DNA of 64,000 nt from the NCBI GenBank assembly GCA_947504195.1, contig CANNGN010000003.1:124001-188000 (forward strand), read 5' to 3'. The notes under the pieces are model-generated. The model was not told the origin of the DNA and did not search any database. It worked only from the letters and a program-made list of their open reading frames with translations. The DNA comes from an uncultured Vibrio sp. GTDB taxonomy: Bacteria; Pseudomonadota; Gammaproteobacteria; Enterobacterales; Vibrionaceae. Below are positions 36,937 through 46,524 of this stretch, in pieces. The translations under genes were made by a program, and so were the position numbers. Within the stretch, counting starts at the first letter, position 1, and each line of letters begins with the position of its first letter.

Positions 36937-36981
36937 TGGAGCGTGCACCGGGAATCGAACCCGGATCATCAGCTTGGAAGG
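36937..36981 (-). repeat. 3' half of a tRNA-Gly(UCC) gene, probable attachment-site copy
   Basis: On the minus strand the sequence reads CTTCCAAGCTGATGAT, then a perfect T arm (CCGGG, TTCGAAT, CCCGG), then TGCACGCTCCA. This is the anticodon loop (TCC), variable loop, T arm and acceptor end with CCA of a glycine tRNA. The sequence that should hold the 5' half (36982-37020) does not pair with the acceptor or anticodon stems. A 3'-half tRNA copy beside recombinase genes is the classic trace of an integrated element. The intact tRNA-Gly should lie to the right, beyond this window. Confidence 0.7.
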
Positions 36982-37162
36982 ATTATACCATTCCAAATAC
37001 TCTACCATAAAATAATCATATTACAATAAATACAATTAGTTATATATAACTACAAAATTGACTTTTAGAACATTTAGTGACATATTATGCCGAGATATAA
37101 TTTTTTGGTCACCATAAAAAAGCTACTTTTGGTACCAAAACATTTATTATAGAGGTGTCAAT

Positions 37163-37762
37163 TTGGCTAAATTTCTGTCCTCGCGTAAAAAGAAAAAATT
37201 ATCATCAGATATCCATATCAAAGCTTACCCTGCGTATGACTTTTTTAATTCTCAGGCATTTCTCTTTGATAAGCCATCACTCGGAATCGACACACTAAAC
37301 GCAATTCAATTCGGACAAATATTCTCAGCAACACACCCATCACCATCCAAATGCTACATATTTAGTGGGTTTGAAATTCCTGGTTTTTCTATACACCAGT
37401 TCGATATTCATAAGCATGCAGTGGTGATATTCGACGACTTAAATGATGATGAAATTGAATTGAGAGCATGGACAGGTGTATTTAGAGTTCTCATCGCTTC
37501 AACACGCAATAATCAATTAGAGCCGCTTCGTAAATCGGTCAACAACTCCGCACCAACATCGATCATTGAACATCTTTTTTCCTCGAAGAAAATCACTCAA
37601 GAATATTTTGCCAAATGCAGTCGCATGACCATTTCGGGATTAAAGAAGCAACGGGAACTACGGGAACAACCATTAATTACCTCTCATACAAAAGGAAGTT
37701 TAGAATCTGAACCCACTATTTTTGAGCAACTAAAACAAGCTACGAAATATGAATCACAGTGA
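37163..37762 (+). CDS. first gene of a recombinase operon, unknown function (199 residues)
   Basis: A TTG start at 37163 is chosen because AGAGGTG lies just upstream and no better ATG exists. The protein begins with a basic run (FLSSRKKKKLSSD) and contains GFEIPGFSIHQFDIHKHAVV and FDDLNDDEIELRAWTGVFRV. The C-terminal part carries a possible helix-turn-helix (FAKCSRMTISGLKKQRE). No recombinase catalytic residues are visible. It overlaps the next gene by 14 bases and so is part of the same unit. A DNA-binding accessory or directionality role is plausible but only inferred. Sequence outside this operon does not resemble it. Confidence 0.75.
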   Translation: MAKFLSSRKKKKLSSDIHIKAYPAYDFFNSQAFLFDKPSLGIDTLNAIQFGQIFSATHPSPSKCYIFSGFEIPGFSIHQFDIHKHAVVIFDDLNDDEIELRAWTGVFRVLIASTRNNQLEPLRKSVNNSAPTSIIEHLFSSKKITQEYFAKCSRMTISGLKKQRELREQPLITSHTKGSLESEPTIFEQLKQATKYESQ

Positions 37763-39968
37763 CTTAAATGGACGCTTTCAGGGCAAAAATCAGATCTACT
37801 TTCTTGAGAATTTATTCTGTGGATCTAAAGAGGAAAATGGTGCAATTGCCACGGAAGTCATCCGACTTTGTAAGCTATTACTGCCTGTCTACCAAAGTCA
37901 GTTCTCCGAAATAAAAATTTTAACGTCTCAAGCAACATCCCACTTAATCGACGATCCCCCTCCTTTGTCAGAAGTTTACGCTGGCTTCAAAGAAAAAAGT
38001 TTGTTAACTACATATGATATAGCTTGTTTTGTCGTCGCAGAGCTTACACGAGTGTCATACGACGCTAAATTATATGATCAGTACAAAGCACTAACATTAA
38101 TGGTTGTTACTCACCTTAGTTTACAAGGAGAACATGATTCAAAAATTAAGCGTCTATGTAATGAAATGAGACAATACGCTTTAGGTAAACGGGAACAACT
38201 TGTCGCCTCTCTGCCTGATATATTTAGATCGGATTTTCCTTCACTGATTCATACCCTTCACGACTTAGAACACTCTAATGAATTTCAGTCCACCAACATC
38301 AGTAGACAAATTAGTAATTTTAAAGTGCCATACCGAGATGCCTATGAAAATAAACAAGGATTTACTCGAAAAGCAAGTACCAAAAAATTTCAAAGAGAAG
38401 GCAGGCTTCTATTAACAGATAAAAAGCATTTAAACGATGGCGACAGCGTTTACGTAGTTGAAGTCAAAGAATTAACCTTTAGCGAGCAGGAGAACAAAAG
38501 TACACACTGGATAGATGAAGAAGAACAGTCTATCCAATCAAGAACTCTGTCTTTAGTCACCTCAACAGACTCTGTGAAAAAAGACTATTCTACACAAGCT
38601 GTTCAAGCGCGAGCGATCAATGAACGTATCCTTAAGAAAAGCATGATGTTAACTTGTGATATCTACAGCATGACACCAGCGGAGTTACATCATTTGGTAC
38701 ATGATTGCGTTACCGCTCTGCAAAGTAAAGACACCAACAGCAAATATGCCAGAGTCCTCCTTCTAATGCTACTTACTGGCAATACGTTTAGCGAAATTAT
38801 CAACTGGGCCGCTCAGAAGAATCATCGACACGATATCATTGGTGTAAAAAGAAAATTTACACTTCCTAGTCAAACACTACGTAAAGAACTGCACTATTTT
38901 ATGCGAGAGGTATCCAAAGAGTACGTGCTCCCTCTTCCACTAAACCTTCTGCGCGACTTGAAGAGCTTCAAGTTTAGAGACGTTACTGAAAACGAACTTA
39001 AACTGTTTGTTTTAGATATAAAAAAGCGCCATCGAATCAAACTAACGTTAGGTAAAGTATCGTCCTACCTGCCGCAAGCATTAAAGGCGAATGGAGTTGA
39101 CAGTACACTTGTGGGACTCATTACTGGTTATGATGTTAAAAATGAGCCGGCTCGATACTACACATATATCCCTTACAACGACTTATTATCCATATTCAAA
39201 AAGTATATAAATCATATAGGCAACGCCATTAAAACCGATTACTTTAACGGTCTTGCAGATATGCAACCTCACGCCAGCCTAGGCTCCCCCCTCTTCGTAA
39301 AAACAGATACATTACAGCTACTTTTTTCGCACCTCCAAACTAAGCTAAATACGATATCAAACGCTAATGATGAAAAGTATTCTGAGTATAGTCATAACCT
39401 TAAAGTTTTATATCTACAGTTAGTGTTAGGAATCGCGAGCGGTTACAGGCCAGTTGAAGGCTGGTTTGGAACAACCGACGACATTCATTTTTCAACAGGT
39501 GAGTATCGTATCGCAGAGAAGGAACGAAGGGTAGGCTATTTCGGTAGAACGGTCGTTTTACCCAAACTCGTACTTTCACTTATTAAAGACTATTTAGCAT
39601 ATTGTGAAAGGGCTGCTATCTTTTTCGCGGTTTCTTCTCCGCAACTCGCTGAACGGTATGTACAAACCAATAGTGGAGAGTGGGCTTTTTGCTTCTACCG
39701 TTTTCACGAGTCTATACAAGAAGCCAGCCCTTCAAGTTATATGCAGCACATCGACCCCATTTTCCCTTTACCTGCTAACTGGACTCGACACTATTTACGT
39801 TCTTACCTATATAGTCAGAGAATCCCAGATGAAAAAATCGGTGCATGGATGGGTCATACGAATTCAAATCAGTTGCCATTTGCTCAGTTCAGCCATCTTA
39901 GCCGAGTGGAACTAAGGCATATAAGTGATCTACTAGAGAAACATATAAATGAATTACTTCGAGAGTAA
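37749..39968 (+). CDS. large tyrosine-recombinase-like protein lacking the catalytic Tyr
   Basis: A 739-residue protein. The C-terminal 220 residues have the tyrosine-recombinase fold signs: Arg in SGYRP, a beta-hairpin Lys/Arg segment (EKERRVGYFG), the box TRHYLRSYLY (His-x-x-x-Arg type) and MGH. Where the nucleophilic Tyr is expected, about ten residues after GH, the sequence is PFAQFSHLS with Phe. The N-terminal 500 residues are unlike standard integrase arms. It may be a structural or regulatory partner of the active recombinase encoded five bases downstream. Catalytic inactivity is inferred from the missing Tyr. Confidence 0.75.
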   Translation: MNHSDLNGRFQGKNQIYFLENLFCGSKEENGAIATEVIRLCKLLLPVYQSQFSEIKILTSQATSHLIDDPPPLSEVYAGFKEKSLLTTYDIACFVVAELTRVSYDAKLYDQYKALTLMVVTHLSLQGEHDSKIKRLCNEMRQYALGKREQLVASLPDIFRSDFPSLIHTLHDLEHSNEFQSTNISRQISNFKVPYRDAYENKQGFTRKASTKKFQREGRLLLTDKKHLNDGDSVYVVEVKELTFSEQENKSTHWIDEEEQSIQSRTLSLVTSTDSVKKDYSTQAVQARAINERILKKSMMLTCDIYSMTPAELHHLVHDCVTALQSKDTNSKYARVLLLMLLTGNTFSEIINWAAQKNHRHDIIGVKRKFTLPSQTLRKELHYFMREVSKEYVLPLPLNLLRDLKSFKFRDVTENELKLFVLDIKKRHRIKLTLGKVSSYLPQALKANGVDSTLVGLITGYDVKNEPARYYTYIPYNDLLSIFKKYINHIGNAIKTDYFNGLADMQPHASLGSPLFVKTDTLQLLFSHLQTKLNTISNANDEKYSEYSHNLKVLYLQLVLGIASGYRPVEGWFGTTDDIHFSTGEYRIAEKERRVGYFGRTVVLPKLVLSLIKDYLAYCERAAIFFAVSSPQLAERYVQTNSGEWAFCFYRFHESIQEASPSSYMQHIDPIFPLPANWTRHYLRSYLYSQRIPDEKIGAWMGHTNSNQLPFAQFSHLSRVELRHISDLLEKHINELLRE

Positions 39969-39973
39969 ATAAA

Positions 39974-42900
39974 ATGAGTCGCCGCTGTGGAGAAGAATCC
40001 CGACGGAATAAGCGCCTTGCACATATGGAGACAGTGCGGACTAAATCCCGTCAGTTGCTAGAAAAACAATTTCCCAATCCAGGAAATCAACCGACTGAGC
40101 ACGAATTTATTTCAGGTTGGGAGCGTTTTAACCAAGGCTTGATGGATACCTTCGGTCTTCAGAGTGACTTTCGACTAGCCTTTAAACACGGCATTAATAT
40201 TTTAACAAAATACCAACGCGAGCACGATTGGAAATATTCTGCCCCTACTCACCTAATAACCAATAAGATCCCAATACAGCTACGAACCCCTAAATGGATA
40301 AAAGGCTCATGGGCTCTATATGATGCGCTCCAACATTGGTATAAAAACAGGAATAGCCAGGAACAACGCGATATTCAGTTTCGCTACCAATCACTACTCT
40401 TATCGCTTCTTACAGATTCAGGGCAGTGTAATTTCGACGTTCTTATGGCTTTTCACAACATACTGCAGACGGGAGAACAACTCCCCCTTAAAAGGTTTGG
40501 AGACTATACATATGTAACTCTGACGTTAGCCAACGAAAAGCTCAATAGCAATGTTTATCAAAATGGGACTGCTATAACCACCTATCAATGTTATCTTTCC
40601 ATAAAAACATTAGGTCTACTGAAGCGTTGGTATCGCCTAGATACTGCATCTTGGGTATTTCCAAAAAGTAGAAAAGAGCTTTATTTAATATTAACCAGTG
40701 ACTTTCCTTCGCTGAAGAGTTTACCAACAACACTCTCCGAGCTGTGCTCTTGTTCTGCTTTCTGGTATGAGTACCATAGCAACCCCGATTTAAGTGAAGC
40801 GTTGTTAGAATACCGTATTGGTCGTACTCACTCATATTCGTTACCGGAATCTAACTTGATTCGCCTAGTAGCACCAACACTGTATCCAGTCCGCTCATCT
40901 TCTTTTCGAGATTTCTCAACAAGTGTTTCAGTGAAACAAAAACGTCGTTATTCGATAAGTAAAACGGGGCAAAAGCTAGAACAACATCAATATATCGGAT
41001 TTCTGAAAGCAGCCTGTAAGCCTAATATTGAAAGAATAAAGATATCGCCGGAAAAAGTCAGAGTAAAACTGGAGAAACTGCTTGAGACATACAACTTTGT
41101 ACCTTGGCAACAGTATTTTATTCAATGGCTTATTTACAAAACCTTTGGTTGTTCAGCCAAAACTGTACACCAATATATGCTCAATCAAGTCAAGTATTGG
41201 TGCTTGATGAACTCTGAATTTAATCTTAGTAAGGTGACGACAAGTATCGAAGTAGAAGAAATTTATCTAAACCAAATCAATCAGCATTTAACCGCCAAAT
41301 CACAGCACTACTATGCGAACCGGCTCAAAGAACTTCACGCCTTTGCAGCGCCAGAGATGGGACTACCTAGCTTAAGTGATAGCTTTTTTCATATAGACTC
41401 TGGTCAAAAACATACCCGCGCAGGTTTAATTGATGAGCCCTTATTTAAAGCGTTGTTAAAACATATAGAAAACCTTGGTGATCTAAATTTAACCGATAAA
41501 CTAGCTCTACAGACTATATGTGTTATAGCGTATCGTACAGGCCTGAGAATTAATGAGTTATCCAAGCTACAAATCGATAATTTAGAAGAGTCTCACACCG
41601 GATGGCTTGAGATCCGCTCAAATAAATTCGGAGATAATAAAACAGCTAGTGGGCTACGAAAAGTCCCATTGTTTCCTTTGCTGCTGAAGCATGAACACCA
41701 AATAGTTTCTAACTATATACGTGATAAAAAGAGCCATAACCCATCGCTATCAGCACCATTGCTGACAATAGGTGAGGACAAATTCAGACCATTTGATCTA
41801 TTTGCTGTATCCAATTACGTCGGTAGAGTTCTACGAGCACTGTCTGGAGAAGACCACCTTGTTTTTTATCACCTTCGACATAGCTGCTTTAGCCGATTAC
41901 AACTTATGCTTGAACATCGTCAGCCTGAACAATTACTCCCCAGCTTCTACCCCTACTCCCGCGAACGAACAACAACGCTATGTAAGCTGTTGTTCAAACA
42001 CTCCCAAAGTAACGGTTATTGGGAAATTGCCTCATTTGCGGGCCATGAAAGTCCGCAAGTAACATTCAAACACTACTTTCACTTAAGTGACCTACTTGCT
42101 GCACCTTCAACCTTAGAGAAAAGTGTCATCATCTCACTTAGCGAATCGCAAATACTGGGGTTATGCTCGAGACGCCAATATCAAGCCATTAAGAAATTAA
42201 AAAGAAATGTACGCCTCGATGATACTTACGACTTACTCTGTGAGTCGTTAAATGTTCGAGTACTTCAAAATGAAATTAGCACTGTGAACACAGAAGATAT
42301 CGAACTTGTGATTCCCACTAAAGAACGAATAAGCCTTAATACTTGCTACCAAGTACTTGATGCGATTTCTCGAGGTGAACGAATCGATTTATTGACATAT
42401 AAATATCGCCTGAGTCAACAAACCATCGATAAGTGGTTAACAAACGCCGAGTACTTGAAATCACTAACGACCGGCTCCAATAACATAAAAATTAAAACGC
42501 AAAGTGCAACGAGTCGAAGGTCCAACTCATCTCGTCACTTTTCTCTTAGCCGTGCTCATGCTCTAGTTCCAGGAAAGCTCAAGACCATAGATGAAATCAA
42601 ATACGCGGATAAGTTTGTCCAACTTCTTAGGTTAGAGTATAAAACCAATTCCGCTGATATTAGAGAAATGATGAATTACGCTCTAACTCATACATTCGTA
42701 AATAAATCGGGGATCACCTTCAACTCCCCAGAGACATTAAACAAATTTGTGAAAACATTCCATTTTGCAATACCAAGATCCCATTGGAGAGCCGTCAAGC
42801 TCGGCATCAACAGCAGTATTATAAAAGGAGATTGGCAATCCGTGATCAACGGAATGCAAACCACAGAAGAAAAGCGTGGTACTAAACATGGTCGAAGTGG

Positions 42901-43078
42901 CAAAGGCTCTATAAGACTTGAGCTAATTAGCTCAAGCGAAAAGCTGTATACGAAAGATTCTAAGATAAATAAGTACTCTTCTCACCTGCTTATCTATCTG
43001 ATGTATATGTCATTTATCATGTTAGCCAAAATAAAAAATAAAGGGTCATGTTTAGGAACGCTAACTAAGGTGTACTAG
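39974..43078 (+). CDS. very large tyrosine recombinase (1034 residues)
   Basis: A 1034-residue protein. A core-binding/SAM-like segment precedes the catalytic domain at about residues 490-730. Catalytic residues are visible in order: Arg in YRTGLRINELSKL, Lys in SNKFGDNKTASGLRK, YHLRHSCFSRL, FAGHESPQVTF and the nucleophile in KHYFHLSDLL. A further 300 residues after the catalytic domain contain helix-turn-helix-like parts (DLLTYKYRLSQQTIDKWLTN). Normal integrases are about 300-450 residues. It is the third gene of the operon and the likely active integrase for the element. Confidence 0.82.
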   Translation: MSRRCGEESRRNKRLAHMETVRTKSRQLLEKQFPNPGNQPTEHEFISGWERFNQGLMDTFGLQSDFRLAFKHGINILTKYQREHDWKYSAPTHLITNKIPIQLRTPKWIKGSWALYDALQHWYKNRNSQEQRDIQFRYQSLLLSLLTDSGQCNFDVLMAFHNILQTGEQLPLKRFGDYTYVTLTLANEKLNSNVYQNGTAITTYQCYLSIKTLGLLKRWYRLDTASWVFPKSRKELYLILTSDFPSLKSLPTTLSELCSCSAFWYEYHSNPDLSEALLEYRIGRTHSYSLPESNLIRLVAPTLYPVRSSSFRDFSTSVSVKQKRRYSISKTGQKLEQHQYIGFLKAACKPNIERIKISPEKVRVKLEKLLETYNFVPWQQYFIQWLIYKTFGCSAKTVHQYMLNQVKYWCLMNSEFNLSKVTTSIEVEEIYLNQINQHLTAKSQHYYANRLKELHAFAAPEMGLPSLSDSFFHIDSGQKHTRAGLIDEPLFKALLKHIENLGDLNLTDKLALQTICVIAYRTGLRINELSKLQIDNLEESHTGWLEIRSNKFGDNKTASGLRKVPLFPLLLKHEHQIVSNYIRDKKSHNPSLSAPLLTIGEDKFRPFDLFAVSNYVGRVLRALSGEDHLVFYHLRHSCFSRLQLMLEHRQPEQLLPSFYPYSRERTTTLCKLLFKHSQSNGYWEIASFAGHESPQVTFKHYFHLSDLLAAPSTLEKSVIISLSESQILGLCSRRQYQAIKKLKRNVRLDDTYDLLCESLNVRVLQNEISTVNTEDIELVIPTKERISLNTCYQVLDAISRGERIDLLTYKYRLSQQTIDKWLTNAEYLKSLTTGSNNIKIKTQSATSRRSNSSRHFSLSRAHALVPGKLKTIDEIKYADKFVQLLRLEYKTNSADIREMMNYALTHTFVNKSGITFNSPETLNKFVKTFHFAIPRSHWRAVKLGINSSIIKGDWQSVINGMQTTEEKRGTKHGRSGKGSIRLELISSSEKLYTKDSKINKYSSHLLIYLMYMSFIMLAKIKNKGSCLGTLTKVY

Positions 43079-43089
43079 CTCAGACCTGA

Positions 43090-43766
43090 CAATTATCCAA
43101 TTTTTATGGCGTTGATTGAATAGCCACCTGATTAATTCACATGTGTCGTGACGCAAAGCTGTAGCTCTATTTGATTCCTCTCAACCTAATCAGCCAATTG
43201 CATGGAAATAAACTCTGGCCGATTGTCCATACGGTTCTTTTGTGAATAACTACGTCAAGCGAAAGCTCGATTATATACTAGAAGTACACATTCTGCGGGA
43301 AACTCAAATCAATCCCAATTACGAGTGCTTCACGCTTAAAATTATCTAGAAAATTCAAGGTACGAAAGCATCTACCGTACGTTAACGAGCTCATTATAAA
43401 ACCAATTACCTATCACTTATTTCCCTGCTTTAGAACGCATAACAGGATTGGGTTACGATCTGAAAATCGTTTCTTTCAACGTCGTCATTGGTTTAAGCTC
43501 AATAAACCGTATATTCGAGAAACTGAATCGCTAATGCTAGCTACTCGACACGCTCTACCTAAACCAACGTCATGTTCTTACTTTACATCATCAACCAGTT
43601 CACGGAGAACCGATAAGAGCTTTCGGACCACCGTATTTTATTTCTAGTTGTATTAAGTTGCATAATCAATACCGTATTCTCGGCACACATCTGAGACTTT
43701 TCGGCTGGCTTCAACTTCCGTCAAGATCTAAACAATATGTGATTCGGCATAGCGTAGTTTTTTCAT
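43090..43766 (-). pseudogene. decayed IS407-type (IS3 family) element, orfA and orfB remnants
   Basis: On the minus strand an ATG at 43766 starts MKKLRYAESHIV, stop, then ILTEVEASRKVSDVCREYGI, the OrfA sequence of IS407-like elements, broken by several stops. Further on, broken frames read PAECVLLVYN and DNRPEFISMQLAD, matching the DDE transposase OrfB (DNGPEFxS). Many stops and frameshifts show long decay. No intact transposase remains. It separates the recombinase operon from the metabolic genes on the right. Confidence 0.8.
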
Positions 43767-43909
43767 AAGAATTCTCCGTTTGGATTAGTTTAAACGGACA
43801 ACCTCTAAATCAGAATACAGCTATTTTAGGAGATAGCTACACTTCTAATCAATACTCATGTGGAAATTCAAACATTAACAATACCAACAGACAGATACCC
43901 AACTCAAAG

Positions 43910-44848
43910 CTAATGTGAGCCTGTCGGTGCGCTGCGAGTAGATGAATAATTATTTAGTAAAAATCGGCTAAAATCACATGCTTGTTTAGCATAACCTGAT
44001 ACATCTTTGTAGAACTGTGAATCTCGGTCTGAACGATAAACCGCAGCATACCGGACCAGAGGTAACTTCGGGCTAACATCTAAAATTCTGAGTTCATTGT
44101 TTTCTATTAGTGAGCTCATCGGTTTAAGTGGTAGATAAGTGACTCCAAAACCAGATAATGTAAGTCCTATTTGGGCTACGAGATCGTTGCTTACTAACGT
44201 ATGACCAGCATAAATTTTATTTTGTGAAAACCATCTGTCGTAAATGACACCAGTTCCAGACCGTGGTCCCTGCATCAAAACATTAAACTGAGCGATATCT
44301 TGCAATGTAATTGTACCCTGCATATCAGTATATCCAGGAGTGCACATCCATGCATTTTCGACAGTTCCAAGTGGTTGTACCTTAAACCGAGCATCTTCAT
44401 GGATATCTGGGACAATAATGAGATCAAGCGAGTCATCATTCATTCTTTCGAATAGGACTGAAGTTAATTCAACCTGTGGCTCAATAATTAACCGAGGATA
44501 ATTCTGCTTGATCAATTTTACCAACTTTGGTAACCAAGTTAGGGCGGTTAACTCTGTAACTCCTATTCGAAAATGTTTACGTAAAACGGTGGGTGATGCC
44601 ATACGCTCCAGCATGTCATCTCTGATTCCAATTAGGTCCTTTGACATGACCAATAATTCTCTACCTTTTTCCGTCAATTTTGCATTCCGACGAGAGCGGT
44701 CAAATATTTGAATACCAAATGCCTCTTCTAACTCATTGACTCGCTTAGATATCGCTGATTGTGTAGTGTGTAACTTGTCTGCAGCTGCGAAAAAACTACC
44801 CAATTCAGATATCCAATACAATGCTTCGATCTGCTTGAATGTGATCAT
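43910..44848 (-). CDS. LysR-family transcriptional regulator
   Basis: A 312-residue LysR regulator. The N-terminal winged helix-turn-helix reads TFKQIEALYWISELGSFFAA and TTQSAISKRVNELEEAFGIQ. The effector domain starts about residue 90 (HFRIGVTELTALTWLPKLVK). It is divergently transcribed from the PLP enzyme gene at 45030, the usual arrangement for a LysR protein and its target. A decayed second copy lies at 52518-52992. The co-inducer is unknown; amino-acid or thiol compounds fit the neighbourhood. Confidence 0.9.
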   Translation of the reverse strand: MITFKQIEALYWISELGSFFAAADKLHTTQSAISKRVNELEEAFGIQIFDRSRRNAKLTEKGRELLVMSKDLIGIRDDMLERMASPTVLRKHFRIGVTELTALTWLPKLVKLIKQNYPRLIIEPQVELTSVLFERMNDDSLDLIIVPDIHEDARFKVQPLGTVENAWMCTPGYTDMQGTITLQDIAQFNVLMQGPRSGTGVIYDRWFSQNKIYAGHTLVSNDLVAQIGLTLSGFGVTYLPLKPMSSLIENNELRILDVSPKLPLVRYAAVYRSDRDSQFYKDVSGYAKQACDFSRFLLNNYSSTRSAPTGSH

Positions 44849-44872
44849 TATCCATGGCCTAAGTTAATTAAT

Positions 44873-44958
44873 ATAAGTTGAATAAAAGGAATGTAAATCC
44901 ATTCATTCTATTCGCTTTTATTTATATAGTATATTTTCTAGACTGAATATCAACTTAT
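44873..44958. promoter_or_regulatory. divergent LysR control region with nested dyads
   Basis: The 150-base gap between lysR and the PLP enzyme gene holds two nested inverted repeats. The outer pair is ATAAGTTGA (44873-44881) and TCAACTTAT (44950-44958). The inner pair is AATAAAAG (44881-44888) and CTTTTATT (44915-44922), enclosing GAATG/CATTC. Such multiple dyads between divergent genes are typical LysR binding regions. A TATAGTATATTTT stretch lies next to the inner dyad and may supply a -10 box. Confidence 0.5.
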
Positions 44959-45029
44959 CAAAAACCAGTTTAATTGTTGGATAACTGCTGAGACTAGTGA
45001 CAATAATTTATCCAATGCAGGGCTTATTA

Positions 45030-46343
45030 ATGAATAATATCAACGAAACGATCAATGAGGATGTATACACCACTCCAATGAGTGCCAACTTGTTAGGTCA
45101 GATTCGTGCAAAGTTCCATTTTACTGAGCATTGCCCTTATTCCGGTCAGCGCGTATTTTTTGAAAGTGCTGGCGGCTCCTTGACTCTAAAGTCAGTTACA
45201 GAACGTACTGCGGAAATAAGTGCTATACCAGACAATGAGCATCGAAATAATCCCGCATCTCAAGCCATGAGCCTTGTCGTTAACGAGGGGTTAGAAAACC
45301 TAAAATTACTCTTTGGTGCAAAGAGTGGCATCGTCTTCGGTGGAGAAACAGGGTCAGAATGTCTTTTTCGTCTAATACGAAGTGCTGCACTCGCTAGCCT
45401 CGATGGCGGTTCAATTCTATCAAGTTCAGTCGAGCACCCTTCAACGTACAGTGCAACTCAAATCTGGGCGAAAAATACATCACGAGAGTGGGTTGAGGTT
45501 CCTTTCGATACCAAAAGTGGCATCGTTGATGCAATTGACTACGCGTCTTGTGTCCGTCCAGATACTCGCATTGCTACGATTATTCATACAAACCCGGTTA
45601 CGGGGATTGTCATGAATGTTAAATCCATTGTTGATGCTATTCGAGCGGTTGCTCCTGAATGTTTCATTATTGTTGATGGCATACAGCACGCACCCCATGG
45701 ATATCTGGATGTTGAAGCATATGGTGCAGACGCTTATGTACTGTCGTTATATAAGGTTTATTCGAAATTTAATAATGGTTACGCTTGGCTATCCACTCGA
45801 ATGAGCGAAATACCGCATGATCGTTTGTTAGGAAAAAAAGCGAGTGAATGGGAGCTTGGTAGTCGTGACCCTTCTGCGCTAGCAGGGGTCACTGAAGTGG
45901 TTAAATATCTAACTTGGTTAGGTAAGCAATTTACCTCTGCGTCGGATGTAAGGGACCAACTCTATGCTGCTGGTAAAGCAATGCTCAGCCAAGAGCATTC
46001 TTTAATTTCACTGCTTGTCAATGGTAATACTGAATACAAAGGTTTGCTCAATATTCCCGGTGTGACAATTGTAGGGAGTACAGAGATCAACCAACGAGAA
46101 GGTGTTGTCTCATTTAGTGTCGAGAATTGGGATAGCGCTAGTTTAGTCGCTGCGCTTGGTGAACGTAGAATTCGTATTCATGCAAGATCAAACGACCTCT
46201 ATTCGGGCAATATTTTACGTCCTCTTGGCCTTGAATCTGTCGCTCGCGTGTCTTTGGCTCATTACAACTCTGAAAACGAAATCATATTTTTTCTAGAACA
46301 ACTTATTGAAATATTAGATACAACAATAAATGGAGAACATTAA
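45030..46343 (+). CDS. class-V aminotransferase-fold PLP enzyme, copy 1
   Basis: A 437-residue PLP enzyme of aminotransferase class V (cysteine desulfurase/selenocysteine lyase/epimerase superfamily). The N-terminal part has RVFFESAGGSLTLKS; SVEHPSTYSATQ gives the ring-stacking His; IIVDGIQHAPHGYLDVE holds the PLP Asp and Gln-His; LSLYKVYSKF carries the Schiff-base Lys. I use ATG 45030 (AGGG seven bases upstream) rather than a GTG at 44997. It is about 30% identical by eye to the enzyme at 50982-52268. It is divergent from lysR and upstream of a TAXI-TRAP transporter. The reaction cannot be named; C-S lyase, desulfurase and epimerase are all possible. Confidence 0.8.
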   Translation: MNNINETINEDVYTTPMSANLLGQIRAKFHFTEHCPYSGQRVFFESAGGSLTLKSVTERTAEISAIPDNEHRNNPASQAMSLVVNEGLENLKLLFGAKSGIVFGGETGSECLFRLIRSAALASLDGGSILSSSVEHPSTYSATQIWAKNTSREWVEVPFDTKSGIVDAIDYASCVRPDTRIATIIHTNPVTGIVMNVKSIVDAIRAVAPECFIIVDGIQHAPHGYLDVEAYGADAYVLSLYKVYSKFNNGYAWLSTRMSEIPHDRLLGKKASEWELGSRDPSALAGVTEVVKYLTWLGKQFTSASDVRDQLYAAGKAMLSQEHSLISLLVNGNTEYKGLLNIPGVTIVGSTEINQREGVVSFSVENWDSASLVAALGERRIRIHARSNDLYSGNILRPLGLESVARVSLAHYNSENEIIFFLEQLIEILDTTINGEH

Positions 46344-46524
46344 ACTTGAAAAAAATGCGCAACATTTGCAACGTAAGTGAGTTCTATGCACTAAGAGCAT
46401 TGACTCTTTAAGAAAAATTACTCAATGCGATGTTGTTTTATATACCGGATCATTCTAGAAACAAAATAGTGTCTATATTTCAACTATCTACGAATGGCAA
46501 AATCTAAAATTAATGGAGTTAAGC

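Noticed and set aside
36937..37014. A complete tRNA-Gly gene
   Set aside because: Only the 3' half fits. The 5' acceptor strand should be GCGTGCA and the anticodon stem should pair, but neither holds, so it is not a functional tRNA.
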